A DNA stretch of 64,000 nt. It comes from Marinomonas aquiplantarum (GTDB lineage: Bacteria; Pseudomonadota; Gammaproteobacteria; Pseudomonadales; Marinomonadaceae). How positions within the stretch are numbered: the stretch's first letter is position 1; each line of letters begins with the position of its first letter. The notes under the pieces are model-generated. The model was not told the DNA's origin, made no database searches, and saw only the letters and a program-made list of their open reading frames with translations. A program made the translations under genes and the position numbers. Below, piece by piece: positions 29,185 to 37,510 of this stretch. Location: contig NZ_QNRF01000002.1 in the NCBI RefSeq assembly GCF_003314975.1, positions 310,001 to 374,000 on the forward strand, read 5' to 3'.

Positions 29185-30504
29185 CTAGTAGTAACCAGCT
29201 TGACGCATTTGGCGGTCTGCTGAGCGGTTAGCCGATTTCAAGGCTTGCTCAACGGACATAGTGCCAGACAAGGCGCCTGAAACCATTTGTCCTGCTGTTG
29301 TTCCAATGGCTTGGAACTCAGGGATGGCAGCGAACTGCACACCGACATAAGGAGAGGGTTTCATCGTACTGTCGTTTGGATTGGCAGAATTAATGGCTTT
29401 TAACTCGGCTTCAGCAAATACAGCGGCTTGCTGAAATTTCGCATTTTCATACGTACTGGTACGAGTACCTGTTGGAACAGCTGCCCAGCCGTTCGTCTGA
29501 CCGACTAGATCAATGTACTGTTTAGAGGTTGCCCAGCGTACAAAGGTTTGCGCGGCTTCGGCATTCTTAGTGGCAGCTGGAATACCAAGTGCCCATGCCC
29601 ATAGCCAGTTAGCGCCTTTTTCGGTCGCAGCGTAAGGAGATTGTGCAAAGCCAACTTTGTCATGAACTTTACTTTGTTTTGGATCGGTTACGAAGGACGC
29701 TGCAATGGTGGCGTCAATCCACATGCCGCATTTGCCTTCATTAAACAAGGCTAGGTTTTCGTTAAAGCTGTTGCTGCTGGAACCTGGAGGACCATATTTG
29801 CTCAAGGTATCAACATAGAAACTGACAGCTTTTTTCCATTCCGCACTTTCAAGTTGTGGCTTCCAGTTCTCATCAAACCAGCGAGCACCAAAAGAGTTTG
29901 CGATGGTTGTCATTAGGGCCATGTTGTCACCCCAGCCCGCTTTACCACGTAAACAAATGCCGTAAACGCCATTGTCAGGATCATGAACCGCTGCGGCCAC
30001 ATCACGAATGTGTGTCCAGCTGTCTCGGTCATTGATTTCCATGCCAGCGGCTTTCACTAGGTCTTTACGGTACATCACCATGGAGCTTTCACCATAAAAA
30101 GGCGCAGCGTACATAGTGTTGTCGAAGGAGAGACCGCCACGAATAGAAGGCAGAATATCATTTACATCATAATCGCCACTGGTATCGATTTCTCTTAACC
30201 AGCCACGCTCACCCCAGATTGGTGCTTCATACATACCGATGGTCATGACATCGTATAAACCACTTTTATTGGCAATATCTTGAGTGACGTTTTGGCGTAG
30301 GACACCTTCTTCCAGAGTAACCCATTTAACTTTTATGCCTGGGTTGGCTTTTTCGAATTCAGGGGTCAATTTTTGCATTTCGATCATGTGACCATTGTTA
30401 ACAGTGGCCACCGTGATTTGGGTTTCTGCGAAGGCGCTTGCAGCCGTTAGGCAGGCCGCGACAGATACCGCACAAGAAAGGGTCGTTTTCGTAAGGCGTT
30501 GCAT
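29185..30504 (-). CDS. Polyol ABC transporter substrate-binding protein
   Basis: 439 residues. A Sec signal peptide (about residues 1-26, ending ASAFAE) sends it to the periplasm. It then follows the family 1 sugar-binding protein layout (PF01547-like), with FEKANPGIKVKWVTLEEG near the N-terminus and NEGKCGMWIDATIAAS in the second lobe. The strong site GGGAGAA precedes the ATG. It is the first gene of the polyol operon, so the promoter is in the region to its right. SmoE/MtlE-type mannitol or sorbitol binding is inferred from the neighbouring dehydrogenase. Confidence 0.92.
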   Translation of the reverse strand: MQRLTKTTLSCAVSVAACLTAASAFAETQITVATVNNGHMIEMQKLTPEFEKANPGIKVKWVTLEEGVLRQNVTQDIANKSGLYDVMTIGMYEAPIWGERGWLREIDTSGDYDVNDILPSIRGGLSFDNTMYAAPFYGESSMVMYRKDLVKAAGMEINDRDSWTHIRDVAAAVHDPDNGVYGICLRGKAGWGDNMALMTTIANSFGARWFDENWKPQLESAEWKKAVSFYVDTLSKYGPPGSSSNSFNENLALFNEGKCGMWIDATIAASFVTDPKQSKVHDKVGFAQSPYAATEKGANWLWAWALGIPAATKNAEAAQTFVRWATSKQYIDLVGQTNGWAAVPTGTRTSTYENAKFQQAAVFAEAELKAINSANPNDSTMKPSPYVGVQFAAIPEFQAIGTTAGQMVSGALSGTMSVEQALKSANRSADRQMRQAGYY

Positions 30505-30872
30505 ATTAGGTTTCTCCCGTTGGAGTGACTTTTGTTTTTATATTCTTACCTAGTTACTTGTGTATTGATCAATGGCTGATCAGCAAGTCGGTAAAATATA
30601 GTTCAATTTATAATTGACCTGTTAATACATAAAAACTCAATTATTGTACTATTTTGTTTAGTTAAGGGGGCTTAAGCTCAAATTTAGTCAATTTAATACT
30701 GTTTGTGGATTCGTGTAATCTAACCGTTTATCTAGGTAAGTATTTAAGGAGAAAAGCTTTCCTGACTAAGGTCAGAAAAGGGATGGGATGGCTTTCTTTT
30801 TTTGTGTGCAGTAATGGTAATTTTAGTGGGGCAATGGCTATAATGACGCCATTGTTAATGAGGGGTTATTTG
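30505..30872. promoter_or_regulatory. Divergent region between polyol operon and sdhE
   Basis: 368 bp, no supported gene; an open frame leading into sdhE from 30705 lacks a ribosome site. Two copies of TGATCA (30566-30571 and 30577-30582), 5 bp apart, lie 62-78 bp upstream of the binding-protein ATG and could be an operator for the AraC regulator. This is weak. A GAGGGG site precedes the sdhE ATG. Confidence 0.4.
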
Positions 30873-31142
30873 ATGACTGAAACCGCAGATTCGTTAAGTT
30901 TTAAAAAGCTAAAATGGCACTGCCGTCGTGGCATGTTGGAATTGGATGTTTTATTAGAGCCATTTTTAGATGAAATTTATCTGACATTAGACGATGAGGA
31001 TAAACAGCGCTTCCAAAAGCTGATTGAGTGCGAAGACCAAGAAATTTTCCCTTGGTTTATGCAAAAAGAAGTGCCAGAAGATCCTGATTTGGCTCGCATT
31101 GTAGACATCATAGTGACTCGTGTTCAGCCTGACAGCCACTAA
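30873..31142 (+). CDS. sdhE: FAD assembly factor SdhE (YgfY family)
   Basis: 89 residues. SdhE assists covalent attachment of FAD to succinate dehydrogenase and fumarate reductase flavoproteins. KLKWHCRRGMLELD holds the conserved RGxxE (here RRGMLELD), and FQKLIECEDQEIFPWF is the second family motif. GAGGGG lies 8 nt before this ATG, whereas the upstream open frame has none. The next gene, ygfX, starts inside its 3' end, giving the E. coli order. Confidence 0.9.
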   Translation: MTETADSLSFKKLKWHCRRGMLELDVLLEPFLDEIYLTLDDEDKQRFQKLIECEDQEIFPWFMQKEVPEDPDLARIVDIIVTRVQPDSH

Positions 31143-31551
31143 ACTTAACTTCTCTTGGCTTAGCGTTGGTTTGTGGACTAGCGCTAGTGCATCCTGCTTT
31201 ATATTAATACCTTTCTATTGGTGGCCAGACGTTTGGCAAGTGGCTTTTTTTATCCTATACGGCGTGATTGTATTCGCCTCGCTTGGTTTCGCGTGGTGTC
31301 AGCCGAGATGCCAAATTGGGATTGATCCTGACGGTGCGTATTTATGTCGACATGATGGTCAAGTACGACTTCATTTCGTTCGGGCCAATGCTGTTCAGTT
31401 AATTGCGAAAAGAGTGTCTGTCGATACTGTTTGGCATCGAATATGGCCACAATTTTACTTAATCTATCGTGACCAACTTCAGAGTGAAGATTATGCTTTA
31501 TTAAGGTCTTTTGCCGCACAAGATAAGCTGCTGCACGGCAAAAAATCTTAA
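31120..31551 (+). CDS. YgfX/CptA-like membrane protein
   Basis: 143 residues. Two hydrophobic segments near the N-terminus (about 12-55) are followed by a soluble tail. Starts at GTG 31120, overlapping sdhE by 23 nt in another frame. Position after sdhE and topology support YgfX, the E. coli membrane partner (CptA) of SdhE/CptB, reported to act on cytoskeletal proteins. Sequence motifs are weak, so the call rests mainly on context. The end is 1 nt from the convergent nadB stop. Confidence 0.7.
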   Translation: MFSLTATKLNFSWLSVGLWTSASASCFILIPFYWWPDVWQVAFFILYGVIVFASLGFAWCQPRCQIGIDPDGAYLCRHDGQVRLHFVRANAVQLIAKRVSVDTVWHRIWPQFYLIYRDQLQSEDYALLRSFAAQDKLLHGKKS

Positions 31552-31552
31552 A

Positions 31553-33148
31553 TTAGTAGGGCTGTTTGGGGGTTAAAATAGTGGGTTCACTGTGCGACAT
31601 TTTGTCAGGATAATCCAATGTAAAGTGCAGTCCACGGCTTTCTTTTCGTGACATGGCCGATTGGATAATAAGATCGGCAACCACGGCCAGATTACGTAGC
31701 TCTAGTAGATCATTCGATACCTTGTAGTTGGCATAGAACTCTTGAATTTCAGATCTTAATAAGTCCACTCTGTGTTTGGCTCTAAGCAAACGTTTATTGG
31801 TGCGAACAATGCCCACATAATCCCACATAAAACGTCGCAATTCTTGCCAGTTGTGGGTAATCACCACATCTTCATCTGAATTGGTTACCTGGCTTTCATC
31901 CCAATCTGGAATCACAATGCTTGGTAAGGGAGTGGTGTGAGCCGCAATATGGCTGGCGGCTGAACGAGCAAAGACGATGCACTCAAGTAGCGAGTTACTG
32001 GCCAATCGATTGGCGCCATGCAAACCGGTGTAAGCGGTTTCGCCAATGGCATAGAGATTGTTTATATCGGTCGCGCTGTTTCGATCTACCACAACGCCAC
32101 CACAGGTATAATGGGCGGCTGGAACCACAGGAATGGGGCCTTTGGTCATATCATGGCCGTATTCCAAACAGTGTTTGTAGATGGTGGGGAAGTGTTCCTT
32201 GATAAAGTCCTGGTCTTTGTGGGAAATGTCTAACAGCACATGGGGAATACCAAGGCGCTTCATTTCATGGTCAATGGCGCGGGCCACAATGTCACGAGGG
32301 GCAAGCTCAGCTCGTGGATCAAATTTAGACATAAAGCGCGAGCCATCAGGCAGCAATAGCTTACCACCTTCACCACGTACGGCTTCTGAGATTAAAAAGG
32401 TTTTGGCTTTAGCATCATATAGACAAGTAGGATGAAATTGGTTGAATTCCATGTTCGCAACTCGACAACCTGCTCGCCATGCCATTGCAATGCCATCTCC
32501 CGAAGCTGTATCTGGGTTGCTGGTATACAGATAAACCTTACTGCTACCGCCACAAGCTAGGGAAATAAATTGCCCTTGGAAGACCTCAATCGTGTCATCG
32601 TCTAGGTTTAAGGCATACACTCCAACAGCGCGGTTGGGGCCAGGCAAACCAAGTTTTTGTGTTGTGATGATGTCGACTGCAACGCGATCTGGGAAAAATT
32701 CAATGTTTGGATGGTTGCTGGCATTTTTAATCAGAGTTTTTGAGATCGCCAGTCCAGTAGCATCGGCACTGTGAATGATGCGTCTATGGCTGTGTCCACC
32801 TTCCTTTGTTAGATGATATTCGTCACTTTCTCCGTATCGAGTAAAAGGTACGCCTTGGTCGATGAGCCAGTCAATGCTGGCTTTAGAGTGTTCAACGGTA
32901 AAACGAATGGCTTCAGGGTCACCTAATTCTACGCCAGCATCGATGGTGTCATTAATATGAGAATCTATGGTGTCTTTATCTGATAATACCGCCGCGACGC
33001 CACCTTGAGCATAAAGGGTAGAACCTTCTCGGATGTCGGCTTTGGTTAGAATGGCCACGCGATATTGATCCGCCAGCTCTAGGGCCAGTGTTAAACCCGC
33101 TGCGCCAGCGCCAATGATGACGATGTCATGTTGGTATTGTCGACTCAT
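31553..33148 (-). CDS. nadB: L-aspartate oxidase
   Basis: About 531 residues. NadB oxidises aspartate to iminoaspartate, the first step of NAD synthesis. FAD site VIIGAGAAGLTLALELA, STLYAQGGVAAVL, the substrate loop HTCGGVVVD and EFNQFHPTCLY match the succinate dehydrogenase/NadB family; NadB is favoured over SdhA by length and by its place opposite rpoE. The ATG at 33148 (MSRQYQHDIVIIG) is chosen over a longer frame beginning at 33220, which would run into the divergent sigma factor's promoter. Confidence 0.95.
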   Translation of the reverse strand: MSRQYQHDIVIIGAGAAGLTLALELADQYRVAILTKADIREGSTLYAQGGVAAVLSDKDTIDSHINDTIDAGVELGDPEAIRFTVEHSKASIDWLIDQGVPFTRYGESDEYHLTKEGGHSHRRIIHSADATGLAISKTLIKNASNHPNIEFFPDRVAVDIITTQKLGLPGPNRAVGVYALNLDDDTIEVFQGQFISLACGGSSKVYLYTSNPDTASGDGIAMAWRAGCRVANMEFNQFHPTCLYDAKAKTFLISEAVRGEGGKLLLPDGSRFMSKFDPRAELAPRDIVARAIDHEMKRLGIPHVLLDISHKDQDFIKEHFPTIYKHCLEYGHDMTKGPIPVVPAAHYTCGGVVVDRNSATDINNLYAIGETAYTGLHGANRLASNSLLECIVFARSAASHIAAHTTPLPSIVIPDWDESQVTNSDEDVVITHNWQELRRFMWDYVGIVRTNKRLLRAKHRVDLLRSEIQEFYANYKVSNDLLELRNLAVVADLIIQSAMSRKESRGLHFTLDYPDKMSHSEPTILTPKQPY

Positions 33149-33250
33149 AATGTAATTCTGATTATTGACGAAAAAATTAATGTTACTATTCTTGCTATTA
33201 AATGAATACTTCCGAGTCATGCAAATTCATGATTCTTTGTCGTTTTTATG

Positions 33251-33280
33251 GGAACTTGCTGTGCCGTTTGTTGTCTCTAA
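33251..33280 (+). promoter_or_regulatory. Candidate sigma-E promoter of rpoE
   Basis: GGAACTT at 33251-33257 is a full sigma-E -35 box. TCTCTAA follows 16 nt later, resembling the -10 TCTGA/TCTAA; the -10 match is partial. It lies about 50-80 bp upstream of the rpoE ATG, where autoregulation is expected in relatives. Confidence 0.5.
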
Positions 33281-33330
33281 TCAATACCGAGCAAAGGCAC
33301 AAGGTAATGACGTTGAAACATGAGGTGCCT

Positions 33331-33924
33331 ATGCAGCACGAAACGTCTTCTGATCAGACGTTAGTTGAAAAAGTACAACAGGGTGACAAGCGAGCATTTG
33401 ATTTGCTGGTGGTGAAGTACCAATACAAGGTGGTGGGGTTAATTGGGCGCTATATCCAAGATAAGAGCGAAGTCTTAGACGTGGCTCAGGAAAGTTTCAT
33501 CAAGGCTTATCGGTCAATTAATAGTTTTCGTGGTGAAAGTGCATTTTATACTTGGCTATACCGAATCGCTGTCAATACCGCGAAGAATCATTTGGTAAGT
33601 CGTTCGCGTCGACCTCCTGAGTCGGATGTTGAGCTGGATAATGAAGAGGTGTTTAACACCTATGAATCTTTGTCTGATATTGCCACGCCAGAAGCCAACT
33701 TGAACAGCAATCGACTTGAGAAAGCCATTTATCATGCTATTGAAATGCTACCTGAGGAGTTGCGTAGTGCATTGACCCTAAGGGAGTTTGATGGCCTGAG
33801 CTACGAAGATATTTCATTAATCATGGAGTGCCCTGTTGGAACGGTGCGGTCTCGTATCTTTCGAGCACGAGAAGCCGTCGAAAAACACATTCGTCCTTTT
33901 TTGGATGCAGGAGAGTCGTCATGA
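33331..33924 (+). CDS. rpoE: RNA polymerase sigma-E factor (AlgU/RpoE)
   Basis: About 197 residues. This ECF sigma factor directs the cell-envelope stress response. FIKAYRSINSFRGESAFYTW in region 2, RRPPESDVEL in the linker and LSYEDISLIMECPVGTVRSR in region 4 match E. coli RpoE and AlgU. The ATG at 33331 is preferred because GAGGTG lies 5 nt upstream; an earlier ATG at 33307 has its AAGGT too close. It overlaps rseA by 4 nt (ATGA). Confidence 0.96.
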   Translation: MQHETSSDQTLVEKVQQGDKRAFDLLVVKYQYKVVGLIGRYIQDKSEVLDVAQESFIKAYRSINSFRGESAFYTWLYRIAVNTAKNHLVSRSRRPPESDVELDNEEVFNTYESLSDIATPEANLNSNRLEKAIYHAIEMLPEELRSALTLREFDGLSYEDISLIMECPVGTVRSRIFRAREAVEKHIRPFLDAGESS

Positions 33925-34520
33925 CATCACAAAACACACATTCACCGGAGACGATGGCCAGTTTGTCTGCCATGTTTGACGGGGAAGCCACTGAGCAAGA
34001 TATTGCAGCCTTGTTGGCTCAAGATACGGATGTGTTGGCTCGGCAATTGGAAGGATTTCATGCGATTCAACAATACCTTCATAAAGATGAACAGCTTGCG
34101 GTTGGCTTAAACAATAATTTACTGACGCGCATACATGACACTCTAGAGGCCGAAGGTGAAACGCAAGAGTTACCAGAGTTGGCTGCTCAAGTGGTGTCGT
34201 TGCCGCAATCTAAGGTCAATTGGAAAATGATGTTTTCGGGTGTCGCCATGGCAGCAAGTGTTGCCTTTATGGTGGTCTTTGGCGGTAACCTGCTACTTAA
34301 CTCTGATGTCTCGCAACCGCCTTTAACCGCCGAAGTGTCGCCGGTTAAAGGTGCTCAGCCTGTTGCAACGCCGTTGGCGGAATTAAATCAGCAAGCGTTA
34401 CCGTTAGACAATGTGAAGTTGCAACAGTACCTTCGTCAGCACGCAGAGCAAGCGACCATGACCGTAGGGCAGGGCATGATCCCAATGGCGCGCGTGGTTA
34501 ATTATCCTGTACAAGAGTAA
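33921..34520 (+). CDS. rseA: Anti-sigma-E factor RseA (MucA)
   Basis: 199 residues. The cytoplasmic N-terminus (ETMASLSAMFDGEATEQD) binds RpoE, a single membrane helix lies at about 92-115 (MMFSGVAMAASVAFMVVFGG), and the rest is periplasmic. Its regulated cleavage by DegS and RseP-type proteases frees the sigma factor; those proteases are not in the window. It is translationally coupled to rpoE and has GGAG 7 nt upstream of the ATG. Confidence 0.92.
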   Translation: MTSQNTHSPETMASLSAMFDGEATEQDIAALLAQDTDVLARQLEGFHAIQQYLHKDEQLAVGLNNNLLTRIHDTLEAEGETQELPELAAQVVSLPQSKVNWKMMFSGVAMAASVAFMVVFGGNLLLNSDVSQPPLTAEVSPVKGAQPVATPLAELNQQALPLDNVKLQQYLRQHAEQATMTVGQGMIPMARVVNYPVQE

Positions 34521-34523
34521 CTT

Positions 34524-35495
34524 ATGAGACACTTTTCGGTTGTGACTAGATGCTTATGTGTGGGCTTACTTTGTTTTGCTCAGTGGAGTCTTGCTGCCGT
34601 AGCACCGCCAAATGCGGTTGAGTTGTTACGTCAGATGACTCAGGCTTTTCACCAGCTCAATTATGATGGTGTCTTTGTCCATTCCGAGTCATCCAATATG
34701 AATGGTATGCGCATACGTCACATTGTCACGGAAGGTATGGAATATGAAAGTTTAGTGGATTTAGACGGAGATAAGGTTGAAGTTGTTCGGATTGATGACA
34801 GAATCATTTGTGTCTATCCCGATGACTTGATGACCAATCGTCATTCACCGTTTAAAGCGCCCTTTAAAGGCTTGAAAAAAGTTGCTGAAGAGCGATTATC
34901 AGCAGGTTATCAATTGACGGTGAATCAAGAGCCGCATCGCATTGCTGGTCGACAGGCCATTATCGTCAGCTTGTTACCAAAAGATGAGTACCGCTACGGG
35001 CATGAGTTTTGGTTAGACAAAGAAAACCATTTTTTGTTAAAGCATGACGTCTTTAAAGCAAATGGTGAGTTGTTAGAGCGTGTTCAGTTTACCTCAGTTA
35101 ACTTCAAACCGGACTTGAAACAGGAAGACTTTGTCCCCAACAAGGGGAAACACACCAAAAAACAAACGCAAGTTTTACCGCAGCGGATTAAGAATCTGTG
35201 GCGGTTTGAATGGTTGCCTGAAGGGTTTCGCTTGGTTTGGCCTGAAGCAAGAGCATTGAACCATGGCACCAGTATGTTGTTGCTATCGGATGGTATGGCG
35301 ACAATATCGGTATTTGTTGAGCCGAGTAGGTCTGCTAAGCCCATTTCCATTGTCGGTATGGGGGCAACCATGGCCGGTGTAAGCAGTTTTAAAGTGAAGG
35401 ATCAGTTGTATTTATTGACCATGGTGGGCGAAGTTCCAGGCGCAACGATCGAAAAACTGATGACGGTATTTATGCCAAGGCTAGAAAATGATTGA
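34524..35495 (+). CDS. rseB: Periplasmic sigma-E regulator RseB (MucB)
   Basis: 323 residues with a signal peptide (about 1-24, ending SLAA). It binds the periplasmic part of RseA and protects it from cleavage; LPS or lipoprotein signals release it. Family features are LLRQMTQAFHQLNYDGVFVH and HRIAGRQAIIVSLLPKDEYRYG in the large domain and FRLVWPEARALNHG in the second. It begins 4 nt after rseA. Confidence 0.92.
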   Translation: MRHFSVVTRCLCVGLLCFAQWSLAAVAPPNAVELLRQMTQAFHQLNYDGVFVHSESSNMNGMRIRHIVTEGMEYESLVDLDGDKVEVVRIDDRIICVYPDDLMTNRHSPFKAPFKGLKKVAEERLSAGYQLTVNQEPHRIAGRQAIIVSLLPKDEYRYGHEFWLDKENHFLLKHDVFKANGELLERVQFTSVNFKPDLKQEDFVPNKGKHTKKQTQVLPQRIKNLWRFEWLPEGFRLVWPEARALNHGTSMLLLSDGMATISVFVEPSRSAKPISIVGMGATMAGVSSFKVKDQLYLLTMVGEVPGATIEKLMTVFMPRLEND

Positions 35496-35955
35496 AGAAA
35501 CAGGAACCGTAATGTCGGTTGAAACTGGCTTTGCGGAGGTGGAAACCATTCGTACCAGCAGTTGTACTAGCTGTCGTGCTCGTCATGGGTGTGGCCATCA
35601 TGCTATTGCACAAGTTTCCCCAGCCAATCGCATGCGTATGAAAGCCGTTGATCCATTGTCTGTTGAAGTCGGTCAGCGTGTGGTCATTGGCATACCAGAA
35701 GACACTCTGTTGCAAGCCTCTGTTTGGATGTATTTGATTCCCTTGCTTGGCATGGTATTTGGTGCCATATTGCCTGCTTTATGGACGGACTCAAATGAGC
35801 TGTCTGTGCTACTCAGTTTGTTAGGCTTTGTTGGTGGTTTGTGGTTTGCTCGACACAAAGCGAATCGCTCTGCCCATAATCAAGATTTTTACCCAAAAGT
35901 TTTAAGAATTGAATCGGTTCAGGATGAAGTCAGCCCGTTGCTGTTTTCGCCTTAA
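35488..35955 (+). CDS. rseC: RseC/MucC family positive regulator of sigma-E
   Basis: 155 residues with two membrane helices (about 75-95 and 103-122) and an N-terminal Cys cluster C26-x2-C29-x5-C35 in SSCTSCRARHGCG. The family modulates the sigma-E system and is also linked to SoxR reduction. It overlaps the rseB end by 8 nt, consistent with one operon. Confidence 0.92.
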   Translation: MIEETGTVMSVETGFAEVETIRTSSCTSCRARHGCGHHAIAQVSPANRMRMKAVDPLSVEVGQRVVIGIPEDTLLQASVWMYLIPLLGMVFGAILPALWTDSNELSVLLSLLGFVGGLWFARHKANRSAHNQDFYPKVLRIESVQDEVSPLLFSP

Positions 35956-36015
35956 CTGACGTCCTTCTTCACCTGGCACTGTAATGAATTTGGTACGTTT
36001 TAAGGAGACCAATTA

Positions 36016-37425
36016 ATGAACAGATTGCTTAAACACGTTAGTGTGTTAGTTGTCAGCACGGTTATGATGACTTCCATGTTAACTCACGCGGCCTCATTGC
36101 CTGACTTTACTGAGTTAGTGGATGATGCTTCCCCCGCAGTCGTGAACATCAGTACGGAACAAACGGTGACCACGAGAACGGCCAATGAAAGTGGCCGTCA
36201 ATACAGTCCAAACAATGAAGAGTTAAATGAATTCTTCAAGCACTTCTTTGGGCAGCAACCATTTGGTCAGCAAACTCCGCCAAAGCAAGGGCAACGTAGC
36301 TCACTTGGTTCGGGTTTCATTATCTCCCATGACGGTTATGTATTAACCAATAATCATGTGATTGATGGCGCCGATGTAATTCATGTTCGACTAAGTGATC
36401 GTCGCGAATATCAAGCGACCTTAGTGGGGACGGATCCAAGAACGGATTTGGCCTTGCTGAAAATTGAAGCAGATGATTTGCCGATCGTGAAAATGGCCGA
36501 CTCAGATAAGCTAAAGCCGGGTCAATGGGTGTTAGCAATCGGTTCCCCATTTGGCTTTGATTACACGGTAACCGCTGGGATTGTCAGTGCGACAGGGCGT
36601 AATTTACCGTCTGATAGTTACGTTCCTTTCATTCAAACAGATGTTGCGATTAACCCAGGAAACTCTGGCGGACCATTGTTTAACTTGGATGGCGAGGTAG
36701 TGGGTATTAACTCACAAATTTACACCCGTTCAGGTGGTTTCATGGGTGTGTCTTTCGCGATTCCATCGAACGTAGCGATGTCTGTCGTGGATCAGTTGAA
36801 AAAAGACGGCAAAGTGTCTCGTGCTTGGTTAGGCGTATTGATTCAAGATGTGAGTAATGACTTGGCGGAATCTTTTGGTCTTGATCGTCCAAATGGTGCC
36901 TTAATTAGTCGTGTGTTACCGGATTCACCTGCTGAAAAATCAGGTTTACAATCAGGTGACATCATCATGCGTTTTAATGGCGAAGAGATCGAACATTCTG
37001 GCGAGTTGCCTTATGTAGTTGGTCGTATGAAAGCGGGTGAGGAAGTGACTGCGCAAGTGTATCGCGATGGTAAAGAGCAAACCATTGAGATTACTTTAGA
37101 AGGTCGACCAGCAGATCCAAAAGTCATCGCTCAATCACAACAAGATCAAAATCGTTTAGGTATGATCGTTGGTGAAGTGCCTGCAGAAATGGCAAAAAAC
37201 TACAGCATTGATCATGGTGTGGTAATTGAGCAAGTACTGGGTGGGACGGCTGCTCGTAATGGTCTGCAGCAAGGTGATGTGATTACCATGCTAAATGGTC
37301 AACGCATTAATGGCGTGACGGATTTTATTCAAATCGCCAAAGACATTCCAACCGGACGTTCGGTGCCTATGCGAGTCATTCGCCAAGGCTATCCTATGTT
37401 TATTCCGTTTAAAATCGTTGAATAA
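36016..37425 (+). CDS. degP: Periplasmic serine protease/chaperone DegP (MucD)
   Basis: 469 residues. It degrades or refolds misfolded envelope proteins. A signal peptide (about 1-25) precedes the trypsin-like domain with catalytic H114 in TNNHVIDGA, D144 in RTDLALLK and S217 in GNSGGPLFN; two PDZ domains follow (about 265-355 and 375-465). Site GGAG lies 8 nt before the ATG. It closes the rpoE-rseABC-degP locus, as mucD does in Pseudomonas, and a strong terminator follows. Confidence 0.95.
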   Translation: MNRLLKHVSVLVVSTVMMTSMLTHAASLPDFTELVDDASPAVVNISTEQTVTTRTANESGRQYSPNNEELNEFFKHFFGQQPFGQQTPPKQGQRSSLGSGFIISHDGYVLTNNHVIDGADVIHVRLSDRREYQATLVGTDPRTDLALLKIEADDLPIVKMADSDKLKPGQWVLAIGSPFGFDYTVTAGIVSATGRNLPSDSYVPFIQTDVAINPGNSGGPLFNLDGEVVGINSQIYTRSGGFMGVSFAIPSNVAMSVVDQLKKDGKVSRAWLGVLIQDVSNDLAESFGLDRPNGALISRVLPDSPAEKSGLQSGDIIMRFNGEEIEHSGELPYVVGRMKAGEEVTAQVYRDGKEQTIEITLEGRPADPKVIAQSQQDQNRLGMIVGEVPAEMAKNYSIDHGVVIEQVLGGTAARNGLQQGDVITMLNGQRINGVTDFIQIAKDIPTGRSVPMRVIRQGYPMFIPFKIVE

Positions 37426-37444
37426 CACCTTATCTTAAAACACG

Positions 37445-37472
37445 AAAAGGCGACCACATGGTCGCCTTTTTT
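37445..37472 (+). terminator. Terminator after degP
   Basis: AAAAGGCGACCA/TGGTCGCCTTTT, a 12-bp perfect stem with a 2-nt loop and T-run, 20 bp past the degP stop. It can also serve the convergent argA. Confidence 0.9.
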
Positions 37473-37510
37473 AGTTGAAAATCGTTTATACGGGTTTCCA
37501 GCGTCGAACT

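Noticed and set aside
20271..30504. Mobile island around the kinase and polyol genes
   Set aside because: No integrase, transposase, tRNA site or flanking repeats were found; only the synteny break is noted.
30705..30872. N-terminal extension of SdhE
   Set aside because: The SdhE family starts near the ATG at 30873, which has its own GAGGGG site.
33202..33330. Longer RpoE starting at 33202
   Set aside because: That start would cover the sigma-E promoter and gives a tail absent from RpoE/AlgU.
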